Source of the DNA: Botryobacter ruber
Lineage (GTDB): Bacteria > Bacteroidota > Bacteroidia > Cytophagales > Hymenobacteraceae
NCBI RefSeq assembly: GCF_003347595.2
Contig: NZ_QCZK02000059.1
Span: 94,731-158,730, forward strand
Direction: 5' to 3'
DNA length: 64,000 nucleotides
The notes below the pieces were generated by a model. That model saw only the letters and a list, made by a program, of their open reading frames with translations. It was not told the DNA's origin and did no database searches. A program made the translations under genes and the position numbers. The first letter of the stretch is position 1. Every line of letters begins with the position of its first letter. Positions 17,244-25,287 of this stretch are shown piece after piece.

Positions 17244-18212
17244 GTGGGAGCAATTATAGAAAGTGACGTAACAACCGGCAAGCCAAACCAGGATGTGTTC
17301 TCCAGCACCCTCCAAAGCCTCGCCGCCACCGACAGAGATATTATAGCCGTAACCAGCGACTCGCGCGGTTCCGGCAAACTGGTACCATTCGGGCAGAAGT
17401 ATCCGAAGCAGATAGTAGAAGTTGGCATTGCCGAGCAGAACCTGGTAGGCGTAGCCGCCGGTCTGGCTTCAGCTGGCAAAAAAGTATTTGCTGTGTCGCC
17501 TGCCTGTTTCCTGACAGCGCGTGCCCTGGAGCAAATCAAAAACGACGTAGCCTATTCCGACAACCCGGTAAAACTGGTCGGCATCAGCGCCGGCGTGAGC
17601 TACGGAGCCCTTGGCTCCACCCACCACAGCCTCCACGACTTTGCCGTGCTGCGCGCCATCAACAACATCACGGTTGTAGCGCCCGCCGATAATTTCGAAA
17701 CGGAACAAGCCGTGGCCCAGGCAGCCCAACTGAACCAGCCCTTCTACCTGCGCTTCGGCAAAAAGCCCATGCCGCTGCTGCAACCGGAAGGCCAAGGCAC
17801 TTTCGAGTTTGGCAAAGGCAGAGTAATAAGAGAAGGCAAAGACGTAGCCATCATCGCGACAGGCGAAACCGTTTATCCAGCTGTACAGGCCGCCGAAAAA
17901 CTGGAAAGCGACTACGGCATTTCGGCCACCGTGGTAAGCATGCACACCATCAAACCGCTCGACTACGACCTGCTGGCCCAGCTGGCCTCCACCGGTCAGG
18001 CCATCATAACCGTGGAAGAGCACAGCGTGTACGGCGGCTTAGGCGAAGCCTGCGCTTCGTTCCTGTTCCAGAACCGTTACCACAATCCATTCAAAATCAT
18101 GGGCATCCCGGACGAATACACCGTTACCGGCTCCCAGGCAGACATTTTCAGGCACTACGGCCTCTCCGAAAGCGGCATCGCGAAAACCGCAGTTGAGTTG
18201 CTGAGGGGGTAA
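17244..18212 (+). CDS. Transketolase C-terminal subunit, candidate apulose-4-phosphate transketolase B
   Basis: This 322-residue protein carries the pyrimidine-binding domain (about 10-175) and the transketolase C-terminal domain (about 190-310). It has the conserved catalytic-glutamate stretch VEVGIAEQNLVGVAAGLA, YSDNPVKLVGISAGVSYGALGSTHHSLHDFAVLRAINN for the active-site face, and VVSMHTIKPLD and ITVEEHSVYGGLG in the last domain. The start is a GTG 12 bases after the N-terminal subunit gene. Together the two subunits make one enzyme active as a heteromer. Alternatives are the related split 1-deoxyxylulose-5-phosphate-synthase-like proteins, but the motifs favour transketolase. Confidence 0.88.
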   Translation: MGAIIESDVTTGKPNQDVFSSTLQSLAATDRDIIAVTSDSRGSGKLVPFGQKYPKQIVEVGIAEQNLVGVAAGLASAGKKVFAVSPACFLTARALEQIKNDVAYSDNPVKLVGISAGVSYGALGSTHHSLHDFAVLRAINNITVVAPADNFETEQAVAQAAQLNQPFYLRFGKKPMPLLQPEGQGTFEFGKGRVIREGKDVAIIATGETVYPAVQAAEKLESDYGISATVVSMHTIKPLDYDLLAQLASTGQAIITVEEHSVYGGLGEACASFLFQNRYHNPFKIMGIPDEYTVTGSQADIFRHYGLSESGIAKTAVELLRG

Positions 18213-18216
18213 TTAT

Positions 18217-18310
18217 TGTCTGAATTTGGATTTATCAGATTAAAGGATTTTCGGATTTTAAAAATTTATCAATCCTGTTAATCCTAAAATCCTGCGAATC
18301 CAAATTCAAA
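18217..18310. repeat. Paired TCTGAATTTGGAT-type intergenic repeat
   Basis: TGTCTGAATTTGGATTTATC (from 18217) is answered in inverse sense by AATCCTGTTAATCC and GCGAATCCAAATTCA (to 18310). Related sequence is at 24684-24850. It begins four bases after the transketolase stop. Confidence 0.65.
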
Positions 18311-18327
18311 CAAACAGCGGCTCAAAA

Positions 18328-18362
18328 GACCTCGCAGCGTCTTCCAGACCTGCGAGCGTCTT
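18328..18362. repeat. 35-base repeat with CTCGCAG/CTGCGAG hairpin, copy 1
   Basis: GACCTCGCAGCGTCTTCC followed by AGACCTGCGAGCGTCTT is identical to 24634-24668. CTCGCAG and CTGCGAG pair around a 12-base loop. After this element the 438-base gap 18213-18650 holds only an AT-rich stretch (18470-18540) likely to contain the promoter of the importer genes. Confidence 0.8.
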
Positions 18363-18650
18363 ATGCCACAACCGCTGCCGAAATGTTAGCTCTTTATTAA
18401 TAGCTACAAGCAAAGCCAGCCCTTTGCAATTTCCTCTCCTTCGTGCACTGCACAGACAGCACCTTTTTACACTTTATTTAAAAATAAATAAATTATTTAT
18501 ATTTAAATTCTTGCAAGGTAGTTTTTTATGCACTATTTTAAACGAATGTTAGTTCTTAGTAAAACAGAGCTATCAAAATCAGTAGAAAAAGCAGCTCCAT
18601 AACGCCTTTTTCCTGAACAGCTTACGATACAAACTATTACAAATAACGTC

Positions 18651-19598
18651 ATGTTGAAAAAGATGAAACGAGTACCGGCGCTGCTCCTGCTTTTCGCAGT
18701 ATTGCTAATTACAAGGTGCGGTAGCAACACGGGTGCAGAAGAACCTAAGAAAGTGGCCGTCATTATCTCCACGCTCAACAACCCCTGGTTTGTGGTGCTG
18801 GCCGAAAGTGCTGCAGAAAAGGCAAGAGCTTTAGGGTACGAAGCCAAAATCTTCGATTCGCAGAACAACACCGCCCTGGAAGCCGACCATTTCGAAAACG
18901 CCCTTGCCTCGGGCTACGACGCCATCCTCTTCAACCCCACCGATGCCGATGGCTCCGTTTCAAATGTCCTGAAAGCCAAAGCAGCTGATGTGCCCGTTTT
19001 CTGCATGGACCGCGAAGTGAATTCCACCGAAGCCGCTACCTCACAAATCCTCTCCGACAGCTACTCCGGCTGTGTAGCGATGGGCAAATACTTTGTAAAG
19101 GAGATGAACAAGAAGGGGAAATATGTGGAAATTCTTGGCCTCGTGGGCGACAACAACACCTGGGCCCGCTCCAAAGGCTTCCACAGTGTGGTAGATAATT
19201 ATCCTGATCTGAAAATGGTAGCCCAGCAAAGCGCCGACTTCGACCGCAACAAAGCCATGGAAGTGCTGGAATCGGTACTGCAGGCGCACCCAGATATTGA
19301 TGCTGTTTTCTGCGGCAACGACGCCATGGCCATGGGTGCTTACCAGGCCTTGGTGGCAGCAGGCACAGAAGACCGTGTAAAAGTATTCGGTTTTGACGGG
19401 GCAGACGATGTGGTAAAATCCATCAGCAACGGCAAAATAGCCGCTACGGGCATGCAGTTCCCGGTGGTTATGGCGCAGACTGCCGCTAGCTATGCCGATG
19501 AATATTTCAAAGGAAAGCGTGATTTTCCGCAGAAGATGCCGGTAGCCGTGGAGCTGGTAAAACAGGAAAATGTAGAAGATTATCTGGCAGGTAAATAA
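18651..19598 (+). CDS. Sugar ABC transporter substrate-binding lipoprotein, RbsB-like
   Basis: This 315-residue periplasmic-binding protein of the ribose/galactose type begins with a lipoprotein signal (LLLLFAVLLITRC, Cys23). The mature part starts with KKVAVIISTLNNPWFVVLAE and contains AILFNPTDADG, GDNNTWARSKGF and DAVFCGNDAMAMGAYQAL, all diagnostic of the family whose two lobes close around a monosaccharide. It is anchored on the periplasmic face and delivers sugar to the permease encoded downstream. A DUF2291 gene follows at once, then the ATPase and permease genes. Ribose-type ABC importers are uncommon beside SusC/SusD systems in Bacteroidota. The ligand is probably the same pentose that feeds the isomerase. 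An alternative ATG at 18663 would shorten the signal slightly. Confidence 0.9.
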   Translation: MLKKMKRVPALLLLFAVLLITRCGSNTGAEEPKKVAVIISTLNNPWFVVLAESAAEKARALGYEAKIFDSQNNTALEADHFENALASGYDAILFNPTDADGSVSNVLKAKAADVPVFCMDREVNSTEAATSQILSDSYSGCVAMGKYFVKEMNKKGKYVEILGLVGDNNTWARSKGFHSVVDNYPDLKMVAQQSADFDRNKAMEVLESVLQAHPDIDAVFCGNDAMAMGAYQALVAAGTEDRVKVFGFDGADDVVKSISNGKIAATGMQFPVVMAQTAASYADEYFKGKRDFPQKMPVAVELVKQENVEDYLAGK

Positions 19599-19610
19599 GC
19601 AAAAGCAACC

Positions 19611-20246
19611 ATGAAAAAGAGACTGAAATATATCATTGCTGCCGTTGTGGTGGTGCTGCTGGCTTACAACTCGGTATACTTCGAGAAACTAAGCGAGGTA
19701 AAAGCCGAAGCAGCTACCGGCAAGTTCGACGCCGCCTCCTATGCCGCCACCTTCTGGGACACGAAACTGATGCCGGGCCTAAACCAGGCCGTCGAGGTAA
19801 ACGACCTGATGGCACAGCTCCAATCAGACAAAGAAGCCGCCTTCAAAGCCCATTCCAACGCACTGGGCATCGGCAATATCCGCTACTTCCTTATCAAAGG
19901 CGAAGGCGAACTGAGCTCCATCAACGAGAACGATGTCACTATTCTGGCGATGGCTGATGGCGAACAGAAGCCTGTCAAAATAGCCACAGAGTTCGTCTAC
20001 GGAAACGCCGTACGCGATGCGCTGGGCCTGGTAGACCTCAACGACTTCAGCAACACCATGGACCTGAACAATGTGTCGGAAGAACTCAACCGCAAAATCA
20101 GGACGGAAGTAGTGCCGCCTTTCAGAGCTGCTGCCAAAAAAGGCGATAAAGTAACGTTCATAGGCGCCATCGAACTAAACAAAGAGCATCTCCGCCTCGA
20201 TGAAATTGAAGTGATTCCGGTAGCGCTGGAGGTGGTGAAGGAATAA
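19611..20246 (+). CDS. DUF2291-family membrane-anchored protein
   Basis: This 211-residue protein has one N-terminal membrane anchor (about 6-22) and a periplasmic domain with the DUF2291 pattern AASYAATFWDTKLMPGLNQAVEVNDLMAQLQSD, matched in short stretches, plus GIGNIRYFLIKGEGEL. Genes of this family sit almost always inside ribose-type sugar ABC transporter operons and are thought to assist them, though no biochemical role is established. It starts 12 bases after the binding-protein gene and is followed by a 217-base gap with a repeat pair before the ATPase gene. It is therefore probably an accessory part of this importer. Confidence in the family is good; the function is unknown. Confidence 0.8.
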   Translation: MKKRLKYIIAAVVVVLLAYNSVYFEKLSEVKAEAATGKFDAASYAATFWDTKLMPGLNQAVEVNDLMAQLQSDKEAAFKAHSNALGIGNIRYFLIKGEGELSSINENDVTILAMADGEQKPVKIATEFVYGNAVRDALGLVDLNDFSNTMDLNNVSEELNRKIRTEVVPPFRAAAKKGDKVTFIGAIELNKEHLRLDEIEVIPVALEVVKE

Positions 20247-20341
20247 GGTAAGGTTAAAATGGCGTGAGCGTCTTCGCTCGTGTCTACTATTCCGCGGCAT
20301 CTGGCCGCCGTACTACATACAAAGCCAATTCCTTAGTAGCT

Positions 20342-20367
20342 GCTGGTGCGAGCTTGTAGCTCGTACC
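20342..20367 (+). repeat. REP-like palindrome, GAGCTTGTAGCTC family, pair 2 left
   Basis: GCTGGTGCGAGCTTGTAGC followed by TCGTACC, identical to 16029-16054. The inverted partner is at 20398-20421. The pair sits inside an apparent operon, between the DUF2291 and ATPase genes. Confidence 0.85.
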
Positions 20368-20397
20368 TTTTCACATGCCACTCCCAAGTAATAATGG

Positions 20398-20421
20398 AAC
20401 GAGCTACAAGCTCGCACCAGC
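20398..20421 (-). repeat. REP-like palindrome, GAGCTTGTAGCTC family, pair 2 right
   Basis: AACGAGCTACAAGCTCGC then ACCAGC, inverse of the left arm with the outermost bases changed. The spacer is only about 30 bases. Confidence 0.83.
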
Positions 20422-20463
20422 GACAGGAAGACAAACAAAAAAATCAATCAAACATCCAACATT

Positions 20464-21969
20464 ATGCTGGTTGCAGAAAATATCACAAAGCGGTTTTCGG
20501 GCGTAACGGCGCTGGAGAACGTCAACCTGGAGCTGCATAGCGGAAAGGTCAATGCCATTATCGGGGAGAACGGTGCGGGCAAGTCTACGCTTATGAAAAT
20601 CCTGTCGGGTGTGTACCCCGACTACGAGGGCCGCATCGTGTATAAAGGCGACACCGTCAGCTTCTCCAATCCGCGGGAGGCGCAGGACAAGGGTATTGCC
20701 ATTATCCACCAGGAGCTCAACCTTATCCCCTACCTGAGCATCACCGAAAATATTTTCCTGGGCCGTGAAATCGAAACGCTTTGGGGCACGCTCGACCAGA
20801 AGGAAATGCGCCGCCAGACGCAGCAGTTGCTAGACAGGCTCAAGCTGAACGTAGACCCGGCCACGGAGGTGTACAAGCTCAAAGTGGGGCAGCAACAGGT
20901 GGTGGAAATCGCCAAAGCCCTGCTCCTCGATTCGGAAGTCATTATCATGGACGAGCCAACTTCGGCCATCAGCGAAAGCGAAGTGGAAGTGCTCTTCGAT
21001 ATCATTGCCGACCTGAAGCGGGAGAACAAAACCATTGTGTACATCTCGCACAAGCTCGACGAGCTGTTTAAAATTGCCGACCGCTACATCGTGCTCCGCG
21101 ATGGAAAAACGATTGAATCAGGCGATATGGCCGGTATGACGCACGACAGCATCATTCAGAAAATGGTGGGCCGCGAGATACAGATTATGCGCAAAAAAGC
21201 GGCCACTACCTGCGAGGAGCCGGTGCTGACGGTGAAGAACCTGACGATGAAGCACCCGGCCAAACCCCAGGAAGACATGCTCAAGGACCTTTCCTTTACC
21301 CTCTGCAAAGGCGAAATTCTGGGTGTGTTCGGATTGATGGGTGCCGGTCGTACGGAGCTGCTGGAGGCTATCTTCGGGCTGCACCCCAAACTGATTAGCG
21401 GCAGCATCTGCATTGAAGACAAGGAAGTGAAATTTAAATCGCCTGCTTATGCCATCCGTTCCGGCATTGCCCTGGTACCCGAAGACCGCAAAAAAGACGG
21501 CCTGGTGCTGGGCCTGGATGTGCGCACCAACATCAGCCTGACCACGCTGGAGAATATGGAAGACATGGGTATGCTCAACGACAGCAAAGAATGTTCGCTG
21601 TCTGAAAAGTACATCAAAGAGCTCCGCATTAAAACGGCTTCTGATACACTGGCTGCCAAGAACCTGAGCGGCGGTAATCAGCAGAAAATCGTGATTGCCA
21701 AATGGCTGGCCACGCACCCCAAGGTCCTGCTGCTAGACGAGCCGACGCGTGGCATCGATGTGAACGCAAAAAATGAAATTTACAAACTTATCCTGAGCCT
21801 GGCCGATGCCGGACTGGGCATTATCATGGCCTCGTCGGAGTTGCCTGAGATTCTGGCAATATCAGACCGCGTGCTGGTGATGGCCGAAGGTAACTTAACT
21901 GCAGAGATTCCGGTTGACGAAGCCACCGAAGACAAAATACTGAAAGCTGCTATTCCGAATTCAATTTAA
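20464..21969 (+). CDS. Sugar ABC transporter ATP-binding protein, RbsA/MglA-type
   Basis: This 501-residue protein has two fused ATPase domains, as in ribose/galactose importers. The first has Walker A GENGAGKST (about 38-46), Walker B EVIIMDEPTSAI and a relaxed signature (LKVGQQQVVEIAKAL). The second has a degenerate Walker A (GLMGAGRTE) but a full signature LSGGNQQK and Walker B VLLLDEPTRGID. This asymmetry is normal for the family, where one site is catalytic. It works on the cytoplasmic side of the permease encoded 10 bases downstream. The length is the family standard (~500). The start ATG lies after a REP-like pair and has no obvious Shine-Dalgarno, as usual in Bacteroidota. Confidence 0.93.
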   Translation: MLVAENITKRFSGVTALENVNLELHSGKVNAIIGENGAGKSTLMKILSGVYPDYEGRIVYKGDTVSFSNPREAQDKGIAIIHQELNLIPYLSITENIFLGREIETLWGTLDQKEMRRQTQQLLDRLKLNVDPATEVYKLKVGQQQVVEIAKALLLDSEVIIMDEPTSAISESEVEVLFDIIADLKRENKTIVYISHKLDELFKIADRYIVLRDGKTIESGDMAGMTHDSIIQKMVGREIQIMRKKAATTCEEPVLTVKNLTMKHPAKPQEDMLKDLSFTLCKGEILGVFGLMGAGRTELLEAIFGLHPKLISGSICIEDKEVKFKSPAYAIRSGIALVPEDRKKDGLVLGLDVRTNISLTTLENMEDMGMLNDSKECSLSEKYIKELRIKTASDTLAAKNLSGGNQQKIVIAKWLATHPKVLLLDEPTRGIDVNAKNEIYKLILSLADAGLGIIMASSELPEILAISDRVLVMAEGNLTAEIPVDEATEDKILKAAIPNSI

Positions 21970-21979
21970 TAAAGACATT

Positions 21980-23023
21980 ATGAGTCCTAAAGTTTACGTG
22001 GAAGAGAAGAAAACAAAGCCCAATGGCGCTGCTGTAGCAAAGCCCCTACAGGGTCCGGCCGACTACAAGCGCTACCTGGTTAAGTTTCAGTCGCTGATTG
22101 CGCTCTTTATTCTTTGCCTGGTTATCGGGCTGTTGTCCGACAAGTTTTTCACGGTAGCCAATGGCTGGAACGTGATGCGTCAGATTTCGGTGAACATCTG
22201 TATATCAGTGGGCATGACCCTGGTGGTGCTCACTGCCGGTATCGACTTATCCGTTGGTTCCATCCTGGCGCTTTGCGGTGCCATCACGGCGGGTCTGCTT
22301 AAGTTCGGGCTGGAGTTTCCGGGAATGGATATGTTTGTGGGCTTTACCATGCTGGGCGCTGTGCTAGCGGGCATCCTCACCGGCACCTCACTCGGCATGT
22401 TCAACGGCTGGACCATCACCCGGTTTAAGGTGCCGCCTTTCGTAGCCACCCTCGCCATGCTCACGATTGCCCGCGGGCTTACCATGCTTTGGACCGAAGG
22501 CTTCCCGATTTCCAACCTCGGCAGCAACTTCGCTTACCTCGGCACCGGTTGGCTACTGGGCATCCCGGTGCCGGTCTGGATATCCGGTGTAATCGTGCTG
22601 GCAGCCGTAATCGTTACGAAGAAGACCAGGCTGGGCCGTTACATCTACGCCATCGGCGGTAACGAAAGCGCCGCCCGGCTTTCGGGCATCAACATCAACC
22701 GCATTAAAATCATCGTGTATGCCATCGCCGGTGCCTTGGCAGCCATTGGTGGCCTGATTGTTACCTCCCGTCTGAATTCCGCACAACCCAATGCCGGCAT
22801 CAGCTACGAGCTCGACGCCATCGCCGCTGTGGTGATAGGCGGTACTTCGCTCTCCGGTGGAAGAGGAACCATACTGGGCACTGTCCTGGGCGCTATCATT
22901 ATTGGCGTACTCAACAACGGCCTGGTGCTCCTGGATGTATCGCCGTTCTGGCAGCAGGTGGTAAAAGGCTTCGTTATCCTGCTCGCCGTCATTATCGACA
23001 AAGCCAACTCTAAAGGGGAATAA
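21980..23023 (+). CDS. Sugar ABC transporter permease, RbsC-type
   Basis: This 347-residue inner-membrane protein has about eight to ten hydrophobic helices. It carries the family sequences GMTLVVLTAGIDLSVGSILALCGA, VPPFVATLAMLTIARG, YAIGGNESAARLSGININR (the cytoplasmic coupling region contacting the ATPase) and AVVIGGTSLSGGRGTILGT. It forms the sugar channel with the upstream ATPase and binding protein. The N-terminal ~30 residues are a hydrophilic extension (VEEKKTKPNGAAVAK) before the first helix. It is followed five bases later by the FGGY kinase gene, which couples import with phosphorylation. The family is certain; the sugar is not. Confidence 0.92.
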   Translation: MSPKVYVEEKKTKPNGAAVAKPLQGPADYKRYLVKFQSLIALFILCLVIGLLSDKFFTVANGWNVMRQISVNICISVGMTLVVLTAGIDLSVGSILALCGAITAGLLKFGLEFPGMDMFVGFTMLGAVLAGILTGTSLGMFNGWTITRFKVPPFVATLAMLTIARGLTMLWTEGFPISNLGSNFAYLGTGWLLGIPVPVWISGVIVLAAVIVTKKTRLGRYIYAIGGNESAARLSGININRIKIIVYAIAGALAAIGGLIVTSRLNSAQPNAGISYELDAIAAVVIGGTSLSGGRGTILGTVLGAIIIGVLNNGLVLLDVSPFWQQVVKGFVILLAVIIDKANSKGE

Positions 23024-23028
23024 GACAC

Positions 23029-24540
23029 ATGAAAAACAACTATATCCTGGCCGTAGACCAGGGCACCAGCAGTACCAAAACCATTATTTTTGACGCGCAG
23101 GGCAAGGCTATTGCCAGGGGTTCCGAGCCGCTCAAATCGTATTACGAAGGCGAGCGCGTGGAGCAGGACCCGGAGGAAATTTACCGCAACGTACTGGCTT
23201 CCGTAGCACAATGTCTGCAGGATTTCAAAGCCAAAGGCGGCGACCTCAGCAGCATTACGGCCTGCGGCATTTCGAATCAGCGCGAAACGTTTGTGGTGTG
23301 GGATGAGGCCGGAAAGCCGCTTTACAACGCCGTGGTGTGGCAGTGCAAACGCTCCGTTGGGGTGTGCGAGCGCCTGAAAGAAGAAGGACTGGAGCCGCTC
23401 ATCAAATCCAAAACCGGCCTGCTAATCGACCCTTACTTTTCCGGCAGCAAACTCATCTGGCTTTACGAAAATGAGGAGAAAGTACGGCAGGCCATCGACA
23501 GCGGCAAAGCTTATTTCGGCACAATAGATACCTGGCTGCTCTACAAGCTCACGAACGGCCAGAGTTACCTCACCGACCACACCAACGCCTCCCGCACCCT
23601 GTTCTTCAACCTGGCAACGCTCGACTGGGATAAAGAATTGCTGGCAGCCTTCGGCCTTACCGGGTTAAACTTACCAACACCGCAGCCTTCTTCTTCCCAT
23701 TTTGCCGCAGCTGATTTTAACGGATTACTGGAGAAACCTATCCCCATCACCGCTATGATAGGCGATTCGCATGCCGCTGCCTTTGGCGAAGGCTGTTTTG
23801 CCCCCGGCACGGCCAAGGCCACCATGGGTACAGGTTCTTCTATCCTGATGAACATCGGGGCCGAAGCACGCGACTCGGAAAGAGGCATGGTGACTACCAT
23901 CTGCTGGAGCACCGAAGACCGCACCGATTATGCCCTGGAAGGCGTTATCGTAACCTGCGGCGCGACCATCGAGTGGCTGAAGAACGAACTGAACCTGATT
24001 ACCGACAGCAAAGAAACAGAAGCCATGGCCCGTGCCGTGGCCAACAATAATAGCGTTTACCTGGTACCCGCCTTCAGCGGCCTCGGCGCCCCCCACTGGG
24101 ACATGAACCGCAAAGGCTCCATTGTAGGCCTCACCTTCGGCAGCAACAAAAACCACCTGGTGCGGGCAGCGCTGGAGTCTATCCCCTACCAGATAAAAGA
24201 CGTGATTGTAGCCATGGAGCAGGACACCGGCATTGCGCTGCAGGAGCTGATGGTAAACGGCGGCATCACGGCGAACAAATTCGTGATGCAGTTCCTCGCC
24301 GACCTGCTCGAGCGCCCGGTGGTAAACATGGGTATGCCGGATGTATCTGCCTTAGGCGCTGCTTATTTAGCAGGCCTGAAAGCAGGCGTGTACGAGAGCC
24401 TGGACCACCTGAAATCGCTCAACAGCGATAAATCCGTTACCACTCCCGGCGAAGACGTGGAGAAGGTAAAAACCTACTACAAAGGCTGGCAGGCTGCTGT
24501 TGGCAGTGGTGTGGTGGCAAAACCGGTGTTGCAGGAATAG
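23029..24540 (+). CDS. FGGY-family kinase, glycerol-kinase-like, candidate D-apulose kinase
   Basis: This 503-residue cytoplasmic sugar kinase has both FGGY domains: DQGTSSTKTIIFD at the N-terminus for ATP phosphate binding, and VNGGITANKFVMQFLADLL and GAAYLAGLKAGVY near the C-terminus. By overall similarity it looks like glycerol kinase: SNQRETFVVWD (Q84-R85-E86-T87), VWQCKRS and IDPYFSGSKL match. However, the glycerol pocket is changed. The GDQQ motif of glycerol kinase is GDSH here (245-248), and the Cys-Phe pair that packs against glycerol is Ser-Ser (270-271). That points to a bulkier substrate. Encoded next to an isomerase, split transketolase and sugar importer, it fits a ketose kinase such as the D-apulose kinase of the apiose pathway. 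An automatic GlpK label would probably be misleading. It is the last gene before a terminator at 24564. Confidence 0.85.
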   Translation: MKNNYILAVDQGTSSTKTIIFDAQGKAIARGSEPLKSYYEGERVEQDPEEIYRNVLASVAQCLQDFKAKGGDLSSITACGISNQRETFVVWDEAGKPLYNAVVWQCKRSVGVCERLKEEGLEPLIKSKTGLLIDPYFSGSKLIWLYENEEKVRQAIDSGKAYFGTIDTWLLYKLTNGQSYLTDHTNASRTLFFNLATLDWDKELLAAFGLTGLNLPTPQPSSSHFAAADFNGLLEKPIPITAMIGDSHAAAFGEGCFAPGTAKATMGTGSSILMNIGAEARDSERGMVTTICWSTEDRTDYALEGVIVTCGATIEWLKNELNLITDSKETEAMARAVANNNSVYLVPAFSGLGAPHWDMNRKGSIVGLTFGSNKNHLVRAALESIPYQIKDVIVAMEQDTGIALQELMVNGGITANKFVMQFLADLLERPVVNMGMPDVSALGAAYLAGLKAGVYESLDHLKSLNSDKSVTTPGEDVEKVKTYYKGWQAAVGSGVVAKPVLQE

Positions 24541-24563
24541 ACGCTCTGTTTTACATTTTCACA

Positions 24564-24605
24564 AAAGGCTCTTGTTAACCGCGGTGGTTACAGGAGCCTT
24601 TTTTA
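24564..24605 (+). terminator. Intrinsic terminator after the FGGY kinase gene
   Basis: AAAGGCTC and GTTAACC pair with GGTTAC and GGAGCCTTT around a short GC loop, with one or two bulges, and TTTTTT follows. It closes the 13.8-24.5 kb regulon. Confidence 0.82.
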
Positions 24606-24633
24606 TCTTTACCCCTGAGGCACCTGCTCCCAT

Positions 24634-24668
24634 GACCTCGCAGCGTCTTCCAGACCTGCGAGCGTCTT
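24634..24668. repeat. 35-base repeat with CTCGCAG/CTGCGAG hairpin, copy 2
   Basis: Identical to 18328-18362. It again lies directly beside a TCTGAAT-type element, but in the opposite order. Confidence 0.8.
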
Positions 24669-24683
24669 TTGTTCTTCACATTT

Positions 24684-24850
24684 TGTCTGAATCAGGATTA
24701 ACAGAATTTCAGAATTTTCAGGATTGGTTTAATCTTCAAAAAGTTCTGTTTGTGCGCCACTAAAACCAAGATAACAGCAGCAACAAAAGTTTGTAGGCAC
24801 GAAAGATATTCTGTTAATCCTAAAATTCCGTAAATCCTGATTCAGACAAG
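24684..24850. repeat. Paired TCTGAATCAGGATT-type intergenic repeat
   Basis: TGTCTGAATCAGGATTAAC (from 24684) is matched in inverse sense by CGTAAATCCTGATTCAGACA (24829-24848), with related AATCCT blocks between. This kind of element is widespread between genes in Bacteroidota. Confidence 0.72.
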
Positions 24851-24858
24851 TTCATAAA

Positions 24859-24890
24859 GCAGCAGTGGCAATGGTGGCAGGTGCAGTAAA
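24859..24890 (+). repeat. Dispersed AV-type intergenic repeat
   Basis: GCAGCAGTGGCAATGGTGG followed by CAGGTGCAGTAAA matches the family consensus well. The rest of the 747-base gap to the esterase gene (24891-25287) contains a CAAGAC/GTCTTG inverted motif around 25080-25120 and no gene I can support. Confidence 0.72.
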
Positions 24891-25287
24891 CCTTTTTGGA
24901 CGTTGAGCAGGCTATCAGGCTATGATATGATAGGTAGTGTAGCAGCATGTTATGCTTGTTCCCACAGAGCCTTGTAAAGCCGTAGCTAAAATAGTAATTG
25001 TTATGATGCTACGAAGCACCGCCGCCAACCAGGTGCGTAAATTGACACTCCACTGTTCGAGCGTTCAGCGAGTTTGGAGGGTCTTGATTTTTTTGGTTCT
25101 TTTTGTATCAAGACAAAAAGAACAAGAAAGCCAGCTATGAAACTGATTACACTTGCTACCAAAGCCACAATAGCATCTATGCCAACGAGAACTACACCAC
25201 CAGTAGCAGCATCTAAAGGACATTGCTCACAAGATTCTTCCAGAATGACAAAAAGATAAAACTCTATTTCTATACATACCAACACCC

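Noticed and set aside
23029..24540. True glycerol kinase glpK
   Set aside because: No glycerol facilitator or glycerol-3-phosphate dehydrogenase gene is present, pocket residues are changed, and the operon context is that of a sugar pathway. A glycerol role is not excluded by sequence alone.
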